The notes beneath the pieces are model-generated. The model saw nothing but the letters and a program-made list of their open reading frames with translations, was not told where the DNA came from and did not search any database. Shown here one piece after another: positions 25,817-34,988 of a stretch of DNA of 38,477 bases; within the stretch, counting starts at the first letter, position 1, and each line of letters opens with the position of its first letter. This stretch comes from CAZNPH01 sp964574985 (lineage in GTDB: Bacteria > Bacteroidota > Bacteroidia > Bacteroidales > SM23-62), in contig CAZNPH010000027.1 of the NCBI GenBank assembly GCA_964574985.1, forward strand, positions 1 through 38,477, read 5' to 3'. The position numbers and the translations under genes are program-made.

Positions 25817-28135
25817 TCAGGACATGCTTTTTTTGATTCGATGAACCAGCCGGTTGATATTCTCCCGGGTTTCCTCGTCAAAGTCACTGACCTTAAGACC
25901 TGTCTTTTGTACATGCAGCATAAATTCGGAAGCCATGATGGGCCGTGACAGATCGTTTTCGCGTATGAACTGGGAATTGGTTTCCGGAATTCCGATCCTT
26001 TGGTGCAGAATGTGCTTCTTGAAATCCAGTGTGGAAAAAATGTCTTCGATGTTATTGATGTTTTCCACCAGGATCATTTTTTCCCCGGCTCTGGCATCAT
26101 CATTCATGAACAGTTTGGTTTTGAGATCATTGTATACCATCCTGCTTTTCTGATCCCCATCCAGCAGAATGACAAATTCGATCTTCCATCCCAGCAGAAG
26201 GTTCACCAGGGCAGGGATGTTGGTTACGTCGGTGGCAGGCAGCAGATTGATCTCCCGGGAAAAATCGGTCATCTTCAGTAAAGTGCTGAGATAATAGTAG
26301 GTCGCGATGTCTTTTATGACCAGATTGTCCTCTTTTTTGATAAAATCCTGGTCCGTTATCCTGGATCCCATCAGTGTATATATTGGCGAAAGGGTATCTG
26401 CAGAAGCGGCATTCAGGGATCCTGCATCAAAGATAAGGGTCTCGCTCCGGTCGTCTTCCATATCCGATCTTTGCACGGCAAGCAACCGGTATAATTTGTC
26501 CAGGTTGATCAAATGAGGCGAATGGGTGGAATATACGATCTGTATCTCTTCCTTGATGTCTTCAAAAACTTTCAGCACGTCTTCCTGAGCCCTTGCATGG
26601 AGACTGAGTCCGGGCTCATCTATCAGAAACACCCTGGACTTATCCTTATTCTGAATGGCGCTTGCCTTGAGTTCAAGGTAAAAAGACAGGAACCATCTGA
26701 CCCCCCGGCTTCTTTGTTTGGGATATAAACGCTCCTGCTGGTCTTTGATCCAGAATTCAATATAGGGTTTGCCTTTTTTTTCGGGATGATTCTCATCATA
26801 ATGTTCAAGCTCAAAATTGATCCTGATCTTGTTGTGCTGGCCAAGGTTCTGACGCCAGTAATCCTGAAAATTCAAGGTGATTTCTCCGTTGAGTTTTTCA
26901 ATTTTTTGCTTGAGGATGCGGTTGATCTGCTGGCTGAAAAAACGGGCATCCAAACCGGCAATGAGCAGGAAATTCCGGGCTGCTTTATATCCTTCCACGG
27001 CCGTGTTGTGTTCCAGGACATCTTCAAGGTCTATCTTGTTGGGCAACAGGCTGCTGAAATCCTCAAAGAGCTCAAAGGTGGGAATATGCCTGAAAAAGAT
27101 CTCCGCCAGTTCAACCTGGCTGTAATACTTGTTCATTTCTTCCAACTCCTTTGAAGCATGGTCCCCGGCTTCTTCCGGTTCTTTATCCCTGAACACTGCT
27201 TCAGCCACCAGGATGTGGTACAGAAATTCATCATCCAGGCGGTCAAATTTCCGTTTTTGCTCAAGGTATTGGCGATTGGCATGATCAAGCCTGTCGCTGA
27301 CCGGTTTTCTGTTCTTCACAGCCAACAGGCTGTCATTATATGCCTGAATATCCGTAAGCTCGTTGAAAAGCTTCTGCAGGTTATCTGACTGAGCTTTCCA
27401 TGATTTCTGAATTTCAAGACAATTTCCGGCAATCCGGGTCTTTTCGGAAAGACTGGAATATTTTTTCAGCCAGTTCTCATAGGATTTAACTTTTTTGTCG
27501 ACTTTGTCACTGACCCGCTCAAATTCCGATTCCGCCAGTTCCAGCATGCTTTTGTGTTCCTGTTTGGATGATCTTTTAAAGTTCTTCCGTGCCCTGGCAA
27601 GCTTTTTTTCCAGTTTGGCAGATTCCTTAATGGCTGTGTTTTTTTCCCGTTCGGCCTTTTCCATATCAGATCGTGCCTTTTCCAGGGAGTCCAGGATTTT
27701 ATGGCAGTCCTCTATGGTGCGATCCTGCAATGCTTTTAGCTGTCTGCTCTTTTCAGCAAAAAATTCAATGATCTCATCGTCCCCGAAAGTCACATAGGAA
27801 GTTTTGTCTTCATTCCATGACCGGGTAAGGGTTATGGCGTCCTTCTTCCCGATCAGTTTTGATAACTCAGAGGGAATGGATTTCTCACTGAAGATTTCGG
27901 CGATTTTTTTCATTCCCACTGAAAAAGAGCAGGAAACTTCCGGCATGCTGAGATCACTCCTCAGAACATCGTCATCGATCTCCCCGTTGTAAAAGCTGTA
28001 CAGGGCTTCCAGAATGGAAGTCTTGCCTGACTCGTTCTGTCCGATCAGGGCAGTAATGTTATCGGAAGCAAGCTGGTTCCAGCCCGTGTCCACAATTGAC
28101 CTGTAATTCTTTATCCTGAATGATGTAAATCTCAT
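25817..28135 (-). CDS. OLD-like AAA ATPase with coiled coil and degenerate TOPRIM
   Basis: 772 residues. The N-terminus FRIKNYRSIVDTGW and Walker A GQNESGKT (32-39) belong to RecF/OLD-type ABC ATPases. A long coiled coil spans about 125-300. An ABC-signature-like stretch RSRGVRWFLSFYLELKA follows at about 475-491, then Walker B VFLIDEPG (502-509) and the H-loop STHSPHLI. The C-terminal part has LLDGDQKS (658-665) and NIEDIF (695-700), like the later motifs of an OLD TOPRIM nuclease. The first TOPRIM motif, normally VEG, reads VIKD (606-609), so metal-dependent cutting is uncertain. No helicase partner of Gabija type is next to it. It begins six bases after the PP2C phosphatase gene. A role in DNA repair or phage defence is inference from family. 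Confidence 0.82.
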   Translation of the reverse strand: MRFTSFRIKNYRSIVDTGWNQLASDNITALIGQNESGKTSILEALYSFYNGEIDDDVLRSDLSMPEVSCSFSVGMKKIAEIFSEKSIPSELSKLIGKKDAITLTRSWNEDKTSYVTFGDDEIIEFFAEKSRQLKALQDRTIEDCHKILDSLEKARSDMEKAEREKNTAIKESAKLEKKLARARKNFKRSSKQEHKSMLELAESEFERVSDKVDKKVKSYENWLKKYSSLSEKTRIAGNCLEIQKSWKAQSDNLQKLFNELTDIQAYNDSLLAVKNRKPVSDRLDHANRQYLEQKRKFDRLDDEFLYHILVAEAVFRDKEPEEAGDHASKELEEMNKYYSQVELAEIFFRHIPTFELFEDFSSLLPNKIDLEDVLEHNTAVEGYKAARNFLLIAGLDARFFSQQINRILKQKIEKLNGEITLNFQDYWRQNLGQHNKIRINFELEHYDENHPEKKGKPYIEFWIKDQQERLYPKQRSRGVRWFLSFYLELKASAIQNKDKSRVFLIDEPGLSLHARAQEDVLKVFEDIKEEIQIVYSTHSPHLINLDKLYRLLAVQRSDMEDDRSETLIFDAGSLNAASADTLSPIYTLMGSRITDQDFIKKEDNLVIKDIATYYYLSTLLKMTDFSREINLLPATDVTNIPALVNLLLGWKIEFVILLDGDQKSRMVYNDLKTKLFMNDDARAGEKMILVENINNIEDIFSTLDFKKHILHQRIGIPETNSQFIRENDLSRPIMASEFMLHVQKTGLKVSDFDEETRENINRLVHRIKKSMS

Positions 28136-28141
28136 TTTGTA

Positions 28142-28960
28142 TTAAATCCTGATTCCTATAACCAGAATATCATCCACCTGGTCAACGTTTCCCATCCATT
28201 TCACCAGGCAGTCCTCTATCCTTTCCCTCTGGTCCCGCATGGAAAAACGGTGTGTATCCACAAGCAATTTTTTAAACGGTTTATATTTGATTTTCTTTCC
28301 GAAGGGCCCGCCGAACTGATCCGGAAAACCGTCAGAAAAAAGATAGATTGAATCTCCCGGGTAAATATCAAATTCATGGTTGCAGAACGGTCTTTCCTCA
28401 ATGGCATCAATCCCGATGGGCATCCTGTCTCCCTTGAATTCCTTCAGTTTCCCGTTCCTGATCAAATACAGGGGATTGTTGGCTCCTGAAAAACATAGCC
28501 GCATGCCTTCAAGATTGATCACACAAAGGGAAATGTCCATGCCGTCTTTGTGCCTGGAATGCTCACCGGTCTGGTGCATGGCCTTCATGACTTTTTCACG
28601 CAGTTTATTCAGGATGACCCCCGCCCGGAAAATCCCCGTGCCCATGATTTCATTCAAAAATGAAATGCCCAGTATGCTCATAAAAGCGCCGGGGACACCG
28701 TGCCCGGTGCAGTCAGCAGCAACTACCACCACAAAGGGGTCTTTCCGGAAAAGGTAATAAAAATCACCACTGACAATATCCCTTGGCCTGAACAAAACAA
28801 ATCCTTCCGAAAAGGTGCTGCTGAACAGGTCGGTGTCAGGAAGCAACGCGGACTGTATAGAACCTGCGTAACGCAGACTTTCTTCCAGTTCCTTTTTCTG
28901 CCGGCTGATTTCCCCGGCTTTACGCTCAATTTTCTGCTTCAGATCTCTTTCTATGATCAT
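28142..28960 (-). CDS. SpoIIE-type PP2C serine/threonine phosphatase
   Basis: 272 residues: a short coiled-coil lead (about 1-30, ending in SLRYAGSIQSALLP) and then a complete SpoIIE/RsbU phosphatase domain. Metal-site acids are in PRDIVSGDFYY (D61, D66), AADCTGHGVPGAFMS (D83), GMDISL (D142), LFSDGFPDQFG (D210) and QVDDILVIG (D263, D264). Similar Bacteroidota domains often sit behind sensor, HAMP or TPR regions; here none is encoded, so the protein is soluble and sensor-less. Its ATG overlaps the stop of the upstream oxidoreductase gene by four bases (ATGA), and the OLD-like ATPase starts six bases after its stop. Targets would be phosphorylated anti-sigma-antagonist proteins, or proteins of this locus; no such partner is visible. 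Confidence 0.88.
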   Translation of the reverse strand: MIIERDLKQKIERKAGEISRQKKELEESLRYAGSIQSALLPDTDLFSSTFSEGFVLFRPRDIVSGDFYYLFRKDPFVVVVAADCTGHGVPGAFMSILGISFLNEIMGTGIFRAGVILNKLREKVMKAMHQTGEHSRHKDGMDISLCVINLEGMRLCFSGANNPLYLIRNGKLKEFKGDRMPIGIDAIEERPFCNHEFDIYPGDSIYLFSDGFPDQFGGPFGKKIKYKPFKKLLVDTHRFSMRDQRERIEDCLVKWMGNVDQVDDILVIGIRI

Positions 28961-30360
28961 AATCTCAGAAAATCCGTTCCGTATGGATATCTCTGGGGAC
29001 GGGACAGCATGCCATTGGCCCGGTCATCATTCTCAAACCTTTCCAGTTCCGGGTCCCAATACAATTTCCGGTTAAATTTCATGGCAATATGGCTGATCAG
29101 GCATGCGGAACAGGACCGGTGGGCCACCTCGGCCGGTGCAATGGGTTGCCTGCGGCTTCTGACGCAATCCAGCCAGTTCCCGTGTTGATCATTGCTTTCA
29201 TACAAATGGACCTCATCCTCTCCGGTTTCAGAGGAAAGGATCGACGGATCGCTTGCATCCAGTGCTTTGCTGTTCTGTTCCTGTGAAAAAGGGTCCGAAG
29301 CGGTTACCGAATAAGCACCCCGGGTCACAAAGATCCAGCCCTCACTGCCCTCGAACCTGACTCCGTTGGGCAGTTTATTGGTCACCATCATGGTCACCCC
29401 GTTTTCATATTTCGCATGTACCCGGAAATCCATATGCACATCCCACAATCCCGATTCCGGGAACCCGGCTTCAGCTTCCACCTCTGCGGGACCCGAATAT
29501 TCCGTACCCATTCCCCAGTGGGCAATATCCAGATGGTGGGCGCCCCAACCGGTGATCATACCTGCTCCGAACTGTTCGCATCTCAGCCAGCCGGGCCGGG
29601 AATAATCTTCCTGGGGGTGCACTCTCTTTTCCGTGTAATACAAGTAAGGGGTCTGACCCAGCCACATGTCATAATGCAGATTATCAGGAACCGGCATTTC
29701 GGGTTCTTGCTCCCCTGAGGGATCTCCCGGCAATCCTATGCGTATGGTATGCAAATCGCCGATCCGTCCGTTCCTGACCAGTTCACATGCTTTTTTGAAC
29801 TGGGGCATAGACCGTTGCTGGCTTCCGATCTGAAAGACCCTTCCGGTCCGGTGTACAATATTGCTCATCAGCCTTCCTTCCATTATTGTCAGTGAAGCCG
29901 GCTTCTGAAGATATATGTCCTTGCCGGACATGGCGGCTTCAATGGCGGGCTGGGCATGCCAGTGATCGGGTGTGGAAATGAGCACGGCATCGATGCAGGG
30001 GTCACTGACCAGGTCCCGGTAGTGTTCGTGCATTTTTACATCAACATATTTCCTGTTCCCTTTGTGCTCCCCGTACCAGTCTTCCACAAACGTTTTTCCC
30101 TCTTTCATCCTTTTCGTATCAACATCACACACGGCCTTCAGGATGACATCATCATATTTCATGGTTTCGGGCAGGTCATGGCTTCTCGCGATCCGGCCGC
30201 AACCGATCTGCCCGATATGGATCTTGTTACCCGGCCTGTTCCTGCCGAACAGCACATGTCCGGGAACCAGTGCGGGGACGGCAAAGGCACCTGCCATTCC
30301 TGCAACAGATCTTTTGATAAAGGTTCTTCTGTGTAATCTGGACTTTGCTGTTTTGCTCAT
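28957..30360 (-). CDS. Tat-exported Gfo/Idh/MocA-family oxidoreductase
   Basis: 467 residues. It begins with a Tat signal (HRRTFIKRS at 10-18, then a hydrophobic run to about residue 33). A Rossmann nucleotide-binding motif GQIGCGRIA is at 50-58, with STPDHWHAQPAIEA and LQKPASLTIMEG later; the Lys in QKP is the usual catalytic Lys position. The C-terminal half has GWGAHHLDIAHWG. Family members oxidise or epimerise sugars with a tightly bound NAD(P). Tat export is common for this subgroup in Bacteroidota and lets the protein leave folded with its cofactor. Neighbours (ThuA-like, PmoA-like) point to periplasmic breakdown of an unusual or oxidised sugar. Confidence 0.9.
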   Translation of the reverse strand: MSKTAKSRLHRRTFIKRSVAGMAGAFAVPALVPGHVLFGRNRPGNKIHIGQIGCGRIARSHDLPETMKYDDVILKAVCDVDTKRMKEGKTFVEDWYGEHKGNRKYVDVKMHEHYRDLVSDPCIDAVLISTPDHWHAQPAIEAAMSGKDIYLQKPASLTIMEGRLMSNIVHRTGRVFQIGSQQRSMPQFKKACELVRNGRIGDLHTIRIGLPGDPSGEQEPEMPVPDNLHYDMWLGQTPYLYYTEKRVHPQEDYSRPGWLRCEQFGAGMITGWGAHHLDIAHWGMGTEYSGPAEVEAEAGFPESGLWDVHMDFRVHAKYENGVTMMVTNKLPNGVRFEGSEGWIFVTRGAYSVTASDPFSQEQNSKALDASDPSILSSETGEDEVHLYESNDQHGNWLDCVRSRRQPIAPAEVAHRSCSACLISHIAMKFNRKLYWDPELERFENDDRANGMLSRPQRYPYGTDFLRL

Positions 30361-30400
30361 GATGTTTCAATGATTTATTGGGTTCATAAACCCGGTTTCC

Positions 30401-31180
30401 TTATTGTTCCCTGCCGGCTGCCCACAGGATACCGCAAAGAATATGTTTCATGAACACGGGATCGGAATAATGTTCCGATTTGTGACCCAGTGCGGTATAA
30501 AATTCCCTTCCCCCGTCATATTCATGGATCCATGCCAGAGGAAATTGATCTCCGAAAATCACTCCGGGAAAATCCTTCTGCAATGTATCCGTGACCGTAT
30601 TCAGATCAGCGGCCAGCAGCACATGGATGTCGGGATTCAGATGATCGCTGTAATAACACTCATCATCGTACCATTCCCAGACCGGCTCCAGGAAGGATGT
30701 GGAAATGTGTTCCCGGTCAATCACCACCACATCGAAATCCTGCTGGTGTGCATGGCGAACGAATCTGCCCCCGACCATGGCAATAAACCAGGGCCAGTCC
30801 CTTTCGGTGGCATTGGCCGAATGTATGCCCACGAAGCCTCCTCCCGAACGGATGTATTCCTGCAGGGCCGCTTCCTGTTCAGGTGTATCGAAGACATCGT
30901 TGTTGGTATTGGAAAAAACCAAAACATCATACCGGCTGAGGTTTTCCGGGGTGAAATCGGAGGGATCTTCGGAAGCATCGGCGGTCATGTTGTTCCCGGC
31001 AGCCAGTTTTTTCAATGCTTCCACACTGGCCGGGATGTTATCATGGACATAACCTTCCCCGTTTTTAGTGTAAATCAATATATGCAATGGTTTTCTTCCG
31101 GAACAAGACATGATCAGGATCAAGATCAGGACAAAGACCATCCCTGTCATGGATTTAGGAAATCTAAAATGCTTTAACAT
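30401..31180 (-). CDS. ThuA-like lipoprotein (trehalose-utilisation family)
   Basis: 259 residues with a lipoprotein signal ending LIMSC (Cys26), so envelope anchored. The rest is a ThuA-like glutamine-amidotransferase-fold domain: HILIYTKNGEGYVHD, RYDVLVFSNTNNDVFD, GGGFVGIHSANATERDWPW, MVGGRFVRHAHQQDF, PLAWIHEYDGGREFYTALGH. The usual ThuA active-site Cys is not evident, as in many of these Bacteroidota proteins. ThuA proteins are tied to 3-keto-sugar metabolism with Gfo/Idh dehydrogenases, and one lies 40 bases downstream. The substrate is unknown. Confidence 0.88.
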   Translation of the reverse strand: MLKHFRFPKSMTGMVFVLILILIMSCSGRKPLHILIYTKNGEGYVHDNIPASVEALKKLAAGNNMTADASEDPSDFTPENLSRYDVLVFSNTNNDVFDTPEQEAALQEYIRSGGGFVGIHSANATERDWPWFIAMVGGRFVRHAHQQDFDVVVIDREHISTSFLEPVWEWYDDECYYSDHLNPDIHVLLAADLNTVTDTLQKDFPGVIFGDQFPLAWIHEYDGGREFYTALGHKSEHYSDPVFMKHILCGILWAAGREQ

Positions 31181-31213
31181 CTTTTCAATATTGGTTAAAT
31201 ATTTAATTATCTT

Positions 31214-32509
31214 CTAATTATCTTTTATTACCTGCATGGGAAATGCAAAATCGTTCCATAGCTTTTCCGCCATTCCTTTATCCATTCCATGATCAAATAC
31301 AACCATCCGGTATTTCAGTACATAGGCCTTTCCCGGCAGAATTCTCCATGGTTTTTCACGGATGGGGGTGAATTCAAAAAACACGTTTCCCTCGCCGTCA
31401 TGGGAACCGGATGGCCAGACCCGCATCGGCTCGGGATGGTCCCGGTTGGAAGGGTGGCTCATGAACAATATGCCTGCCCTCGTTCCGTCGCTCATTTCAC
31501 CCTGAACAATGCACCATCTTGCACTGGTTGCATCGGCCTCGTCCCTGGCAAAACCTTCCGAAGTCAATACGGTTGAATTGTCCCTGCCCCATTGTCTGGT
31601 GGCCCGGAACCCGATGCCACCGCCGTACCGGTATTGTTCGAACAAAACCGGCTCATCTTCCGCACAGCTCAAAATGCAGTTCATGTCCCACATATACGTT
31701 TCCTTTCCGTGAATCTCAGCATCCCATACCCTGACATCCCACGTTTCATTCAGGGCGATTTTCGCTTTGCCCGAAGTAAAATCAACATGTTCGTGACGGA
31801 CCGAAAAACCGGTATACACAGGACCCCTGACCCTTTTGATGAAACCGCCGAAACGCACAGTCCCTTCCCCCTTGCCCAGATTCCAGAAGTCAACATGACG
31901 TCCCTCAAACACCGCATTTGTCCATGGATTCCATATCCCGTAATGATGATAATGGTCAGAAGGCTGAATCCGGGTCAGAATATGGCCGGCGGGGCTATAC
32001 AGGGGATGTATGAAGCATGAACGGGAAAAAAGGGGATCAATACCCTGAGGAGCGGGAAACAAACCATACCTGTATTCAAGCAAAGGTTTTCCTTCACTTT
32101 CGAGAACCAGTTTTTCGCTGCCAAAAGTGTAATCCATTTTCTCCGTTTTTCCTGACTCGCCGGATTCTGCCTGTATGGAATATAATGCAAAATGCCTTCT
32201 CATGCCTGCCCGGGTATTTCCTTCAGGAATGAACCATATCCTGTCCCTGACACCGGTTTCGAACTGGCAGGGCACATGCTCTTTTCCGTTTTCCTGTAGC
32301 TCAAACATGGAAAATTCAGTTTCGTTCGGATGATAGGATAGCCCTGAAAGATCCAACATGACAGGTGATTCCGGATGATCCTCTGACCCGGGGGCAAGAA
32401 CGATACGGGTGATTAATTGTTCCTGTGCCGGAGCATGCGGGCACAATATTGAACAAATAGCAAAGGTAAGGAATACCAACTTGTTTATTTTAAGACCCGT
32501 AAATTTCAT
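31214..32509 (-). CDS. PmoA-like exported protein (DUF6807 family)
   Basis: The start at 32509 is chosen because it gives a signal peptide (MKFTGLKINKLVFLTF, likely cut after APA near residue 28) and 431 residues; the frame continues upstream only within the preceding UroD-like gene. The body matches the PmoA-type family seen in sugar-degradation loci: PLYSPAGHILTRIQPSD, HYHHYGIWNPWT, GRHVDFWNLGKGEG, HPSNRDHPEPMRVWP, ending with GKAYVLKYRMVVFDHG. The name PmoA is historical and does not imply methane oxidation. Its start overlaps the upstream gene by 20 bases, so the two are translationally coupled. Confidence 0.82.
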   Translation of the reverse strand: MKFTGLKINKLVFLTFAICSILCPHAPAQEQLITRIVLAPGSEDHPESPVMLDLSGLSYHPNETEFSMFELQENGKEHVPCQFETGVRDRIWFIPEGNTRAGMRRHFALYSIQAESGESGKTEKMDYTFGSEKLVLESEGKPLLEYRYGLFPAPQGIDPLFSRSCFIHPLYSPAGHILTRIQPSDHYHHYGIWNPWTNAVFEGRHVDFWNLGKGEGTVRFGGFIKRVRGPVYTGFSVRHEHVDFTSGKAKIALNETWDVRVWDAEIHGKETYMWDMNCILSCAEDEPVLFEQYRYGGGIGFRATRQWGRDNSTVLTSEGFARDEADATSARWCIVQGEMSDGTRAGILFMSHPSNRDHPEPMRVWPSGSHDGEGNVFFEFTPIREKPWRILPGKAYVLKYRMVVFDHGMDKGMAEKLWNDFAFPMQVIKDN

Positions 32510-33530
32510 TAATGGCTTGAATGAATGCATGAATGTTTTCAGAGTTGACCCCGGGAGGCATCCCGCCTCCGCAGGACCATATGACCCTTTCCTTTTCATC
32601 AATGGTGTTCGCTGACTCCAGGACAGCTGTCCTGACCACCCCGGGGTCGCCCTGTGCAAGCACATCCCTCGGCGGGATGTTTCCCATCAGTATCATGTCC
32701 CTGCCGGCTTTTTCCCTCATTTCTCCCAGGGTATGCTGAAAACCGAAATTGTAAATATGGATCCCGGCCTCATGCAGATAGGGGGCACAAGTAAGTCCGT
32801 GCGCATCATTATGGAAAAAATTGACACGGGATGAAAAACTGGAATAGACCCTGTCAAAATAAGGCAAAAAATAATCCCTGATCTGCTGTTCATCTATGAA
32901 ACCCACCAGATCATCGAGGATCATAATTCCTTCGATCCCGGAAAAGCAGGATTTCTGATATTTGAGCCAATCCACGATAAAATCCGTAATCAGCGCAAGC
33001 AGCCGGTGAATCCTGTCCGGTTCCATGATCATGCCGGTCATCAGTTCGGTGGTTCCCATCAGAAAAGAAGCAATATTCAGCGGCCCCCTCGAAACAGCAA
33101 ATTTGATCCCGTGTCCGGCCCGGCTTATCGCCATTTCATGATGCTGAAGACGCTTGATTATAAAGGGCAGTAGTCCGTTTTTCCTCACATCGGGCAATTT
33201 CAGGGCATCAATCTGCTGATTCTCTTGAATGACCCTGTGCGCAAAGGGCAGGTCGTTCTCCTTCCATTCCAGTCCGGCCCCGAAAGCCGACGGTTCGGTA
33301 CACATACCGTATTCCGACCAGAAACCCGGAAAAAACAGGACATCCGGAAATGATTCCACGGCCTTCAGGTTGGCCTCAATCCAGTGTTTGCCGGATGTAA
33401 AATAATCCATGGTGCTTATCCCGTTCCATCCCGGCAGCCAGGGACTGTCTATAATAAAACCTGCCAAGGGGCCGCCTGACTCCCTTCCATCCACCATCCC
33501 TGTCAGATGATTCCATTGTTTTCCGGTCAT
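32490..33530 (-). CDS. uroporphyrinogen-decarboxylase-fold protein (methyltransferase-like) 1
   Basis: 346 residues with a UroD/MtaA-like TIM barrel: PDVLFFPGFWSEYGMCTEPSAFG, VSRGPLNIASFLMG, GIEGIMILDDLVGFI, YFLPYFDRVYSSF, NFFHNDAHG, GIHIYNFGFQHTLGEM, ILMGNIPPRDVL and a C-terminal SCGGGMPPG. In corrinoid-dependent members, His and Cys in the last two motifs bind zinc; HNDAHG and SCGGG are compatible. It is not HemE: the haem-pathway Arg motifs of the N-terminus are absent and the context is catabolic. Demethylation of a methylated substrate is possible, but no corrinoid-binding partner is nearby. Its 3' end overlaps the PmoA-like start. Confidence 0.78.
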   Translation of the reverse strand: MTGKQWNHLTGMVDGRESGGPLAGFIIDSPWLPGWNGISTMDYFTSGKHWIEANLKAVESFPDVLFFPGFWSEYGMCTEPSAFGAGLEWKENDLPFAHRVIQENQQIDALKLPDVRKNGLLPFIIKRLQHHEMAISRAGHGIKFAVSRGPLNIASFLMGTTELMTGMIMEPDRIHRLLALITDFIVDWLKYQKSCFSGIEGIMILDDLVGFIDEQQIRDYFLPYFDRVYSSFSSRVNFFHNDAHGLTCAPYLHEAGIHIYNFGFQHTLGEMREKAGRDMILMGNIPPRDVLAQGDPGVVRTAVLESANTIDEKERVIWSCGGGMPPGVNSENIHAFIQAINEIYGS

Positions 33531-33599
33531 AACAGCAACATTTGGGTGATAAACTTAAAAATACAAATTATCATTTGAAATCGTAACAAACCGGGCATT

Positions 33600-34979
33600 T
33601 TAAAAATATATGACTTTTTCCACCTGATTATTTTCCAGATAACGATGAATGATCTGCTGGGCATCCCGGGTGTCTTCCCTGTACTGAATACAATCCAGCA
33701 GATCCTCTGTCCGGACACAGGAAAGGGATGTTTCCAGAAATCCAAATCCCCTATACTGCCCGTTCTCCAGTCTGAATACAGATCTTTCATGCTCATTTCT
33801 CCCGGTGTCGATGATCAGGCAATTGGATTGATCCGGTTCAAGCATCCCGGTAACCATGGCTACGCGTTTATTGTATACGGATGGCGATTCTTTTCCGATA
33901 CAGGCCCCGTTGCATTGCCTGATTGAATAATGAAAGCATGCGCCGGTGGTTTGGTAAAGACCGCAAAGCTTTTGGCACAGCCAGTGGCTGGCAACCATTT
34001 TGTTCAGAAATCCCAGCGCTTCCTTCCTGCTTGTGAAACAGGTGTGCGGCTTTTTACGGGGTTGATCCGCAAGTTTATGGACCATCAGATTCTTATACCC
34101 TTTATCGTCTGTAAAACTGTATAATCCGTATTGAAATAACGTTCTTTTTTGTGAACGGTTGTACCTTGGCTTGTTTTTCCTGATTTCATCGGATTCAAGC
34201 AACAAAGCGACCAGTTCGCTGCCGGTTGTCAGATAACCGATGTCAACGATCTCCGTTTTCATCTCAATGGCCCGTTTGGAACCGTTGTTGCTCAAATGTC
34301 CCAGGATCCTCCTACGCATGTTCCTGCTCTTGCCGATATAAATCAGTTCTTTGTGCTCATCAAAAAAATAATATACACCGGTCTTTTCAGGGACATGGCT
34401 GAGCCTCTCTGTTTTGAACGCCGGGTGAAGGTTTCTCAGATTGATGCCGGCAGATTTCATAATCAATCCGCAACCATCCTTGCGCTCAGCCCTGCCAATC
34501 AATATCTCCAGCAACCTGACCGTTGCCAGTCCGTCTCCTGCAGCCCGGTGCCTTCCGTCAATCCGGATGTTCAGGCCCCGGCAGAGCTTGCCCAGACTGT
34601 ATGAGGGATGACCCGGAAGGATCTTTCTGCATAACTGAAGTGTACAGAGGTTTTCGCGGTTATAATGATATCCGAGGCTTTTGAATTCCGATCGTATGAA
34701 CCGGTAATCAAAACTGACATTGTGGGCCACAAAGATCTTGTTTTCCGTTATCCGGACAATTTTTTTTGCGATTTCATAGAATCTGGGGGCACCGGCCACC
34801 ATTTCGTTGCTGATACCGGTCAGGGCAGTAATGTTTGCCGGAATGGCCCTTTCGGGATTGACCAGACTCACGAATTCATCCACGATGTTTTTTCCATCAT
34901 ATATGAAGATGGCAATTTCGGTGATTTTATCCCGGACCGGACTGATTCCGGTGGTTTCTATGTCGACGATCGCGTACAT
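33600..34979 (-). CDS. DEDDh exonuclease - GIY-YIG (Cho/UvrC-like) nuclease fusion
   Basis: 459 residues. The N-terminal exonuclease has DIETTG (D6, E8), HNVSFDYRF (H87, D91) and HRAAGD (H144, D149), a DnaQ-like DEDDh set. A GIY-YIG domain follows: GVYYFF (201-206), LIYIGKSRNMRRRILGHL (212-229) and LLLESDEIRKNKP, as in the N-terminus of UvrC and in Cho. The C-terminal third has a Cys-rich stretch (CQKLCGL, GACFHYSIRQCNGACIG) typical of these fusions. A role in nucleotide excision repair or structure trimming is likely. It sits nine bases after one UroD-like gene and 69 bases before another, an odd place for a repair gene. Confidence 0.88.
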   Translation of the reverse strand: MYAIVDIETTGISPVRDKITEIAIFIYDGKNIVDEFVSLVNPERAIPANITALTGISNEMVAGAPRFYEIAKKIVRITENKIFVAHNVSFDYRFIRSEFKSLGYHYNRENLCTLQLCRKILPGHPSYSLGKLCRGLNIRIDGRHRAAGDGLATVRLLEILIGRAERKDGCGLIMKSAGINLRNLHPAFKTERLSHVPEKTGVYYFFDEHKELIYIGKSRNMRRRILGHLSNNGSKRAIEMKTEIVDIGYLTTGSELVALLLESDEIRKNKPRYNRSQKRTLFQYGLYSFTDDKGYKNLMVHKLADQPRKKPHTCFTSRKEALGFLNKMVASHWLCQKLCGLYQTTGACFHYSIRQCNGACIGKESPSVYNKRVAMVTGMLEPDQSNCLIIDTGRNEHERSVFRLENGQYRGFGFLETSLSCVRTEDLLDCIQYREDTRDAQQIIHRYLENNQVEKVIYF

Positions 34980-34988
34980 TACCGCGGA

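Noticed and set aside
25817..28135. Gabija GajA or a complete known defence system
   Set aside because: No GajB-type helicase or other known partner adjoins it, and the first TOPRIM motif is degenerate.
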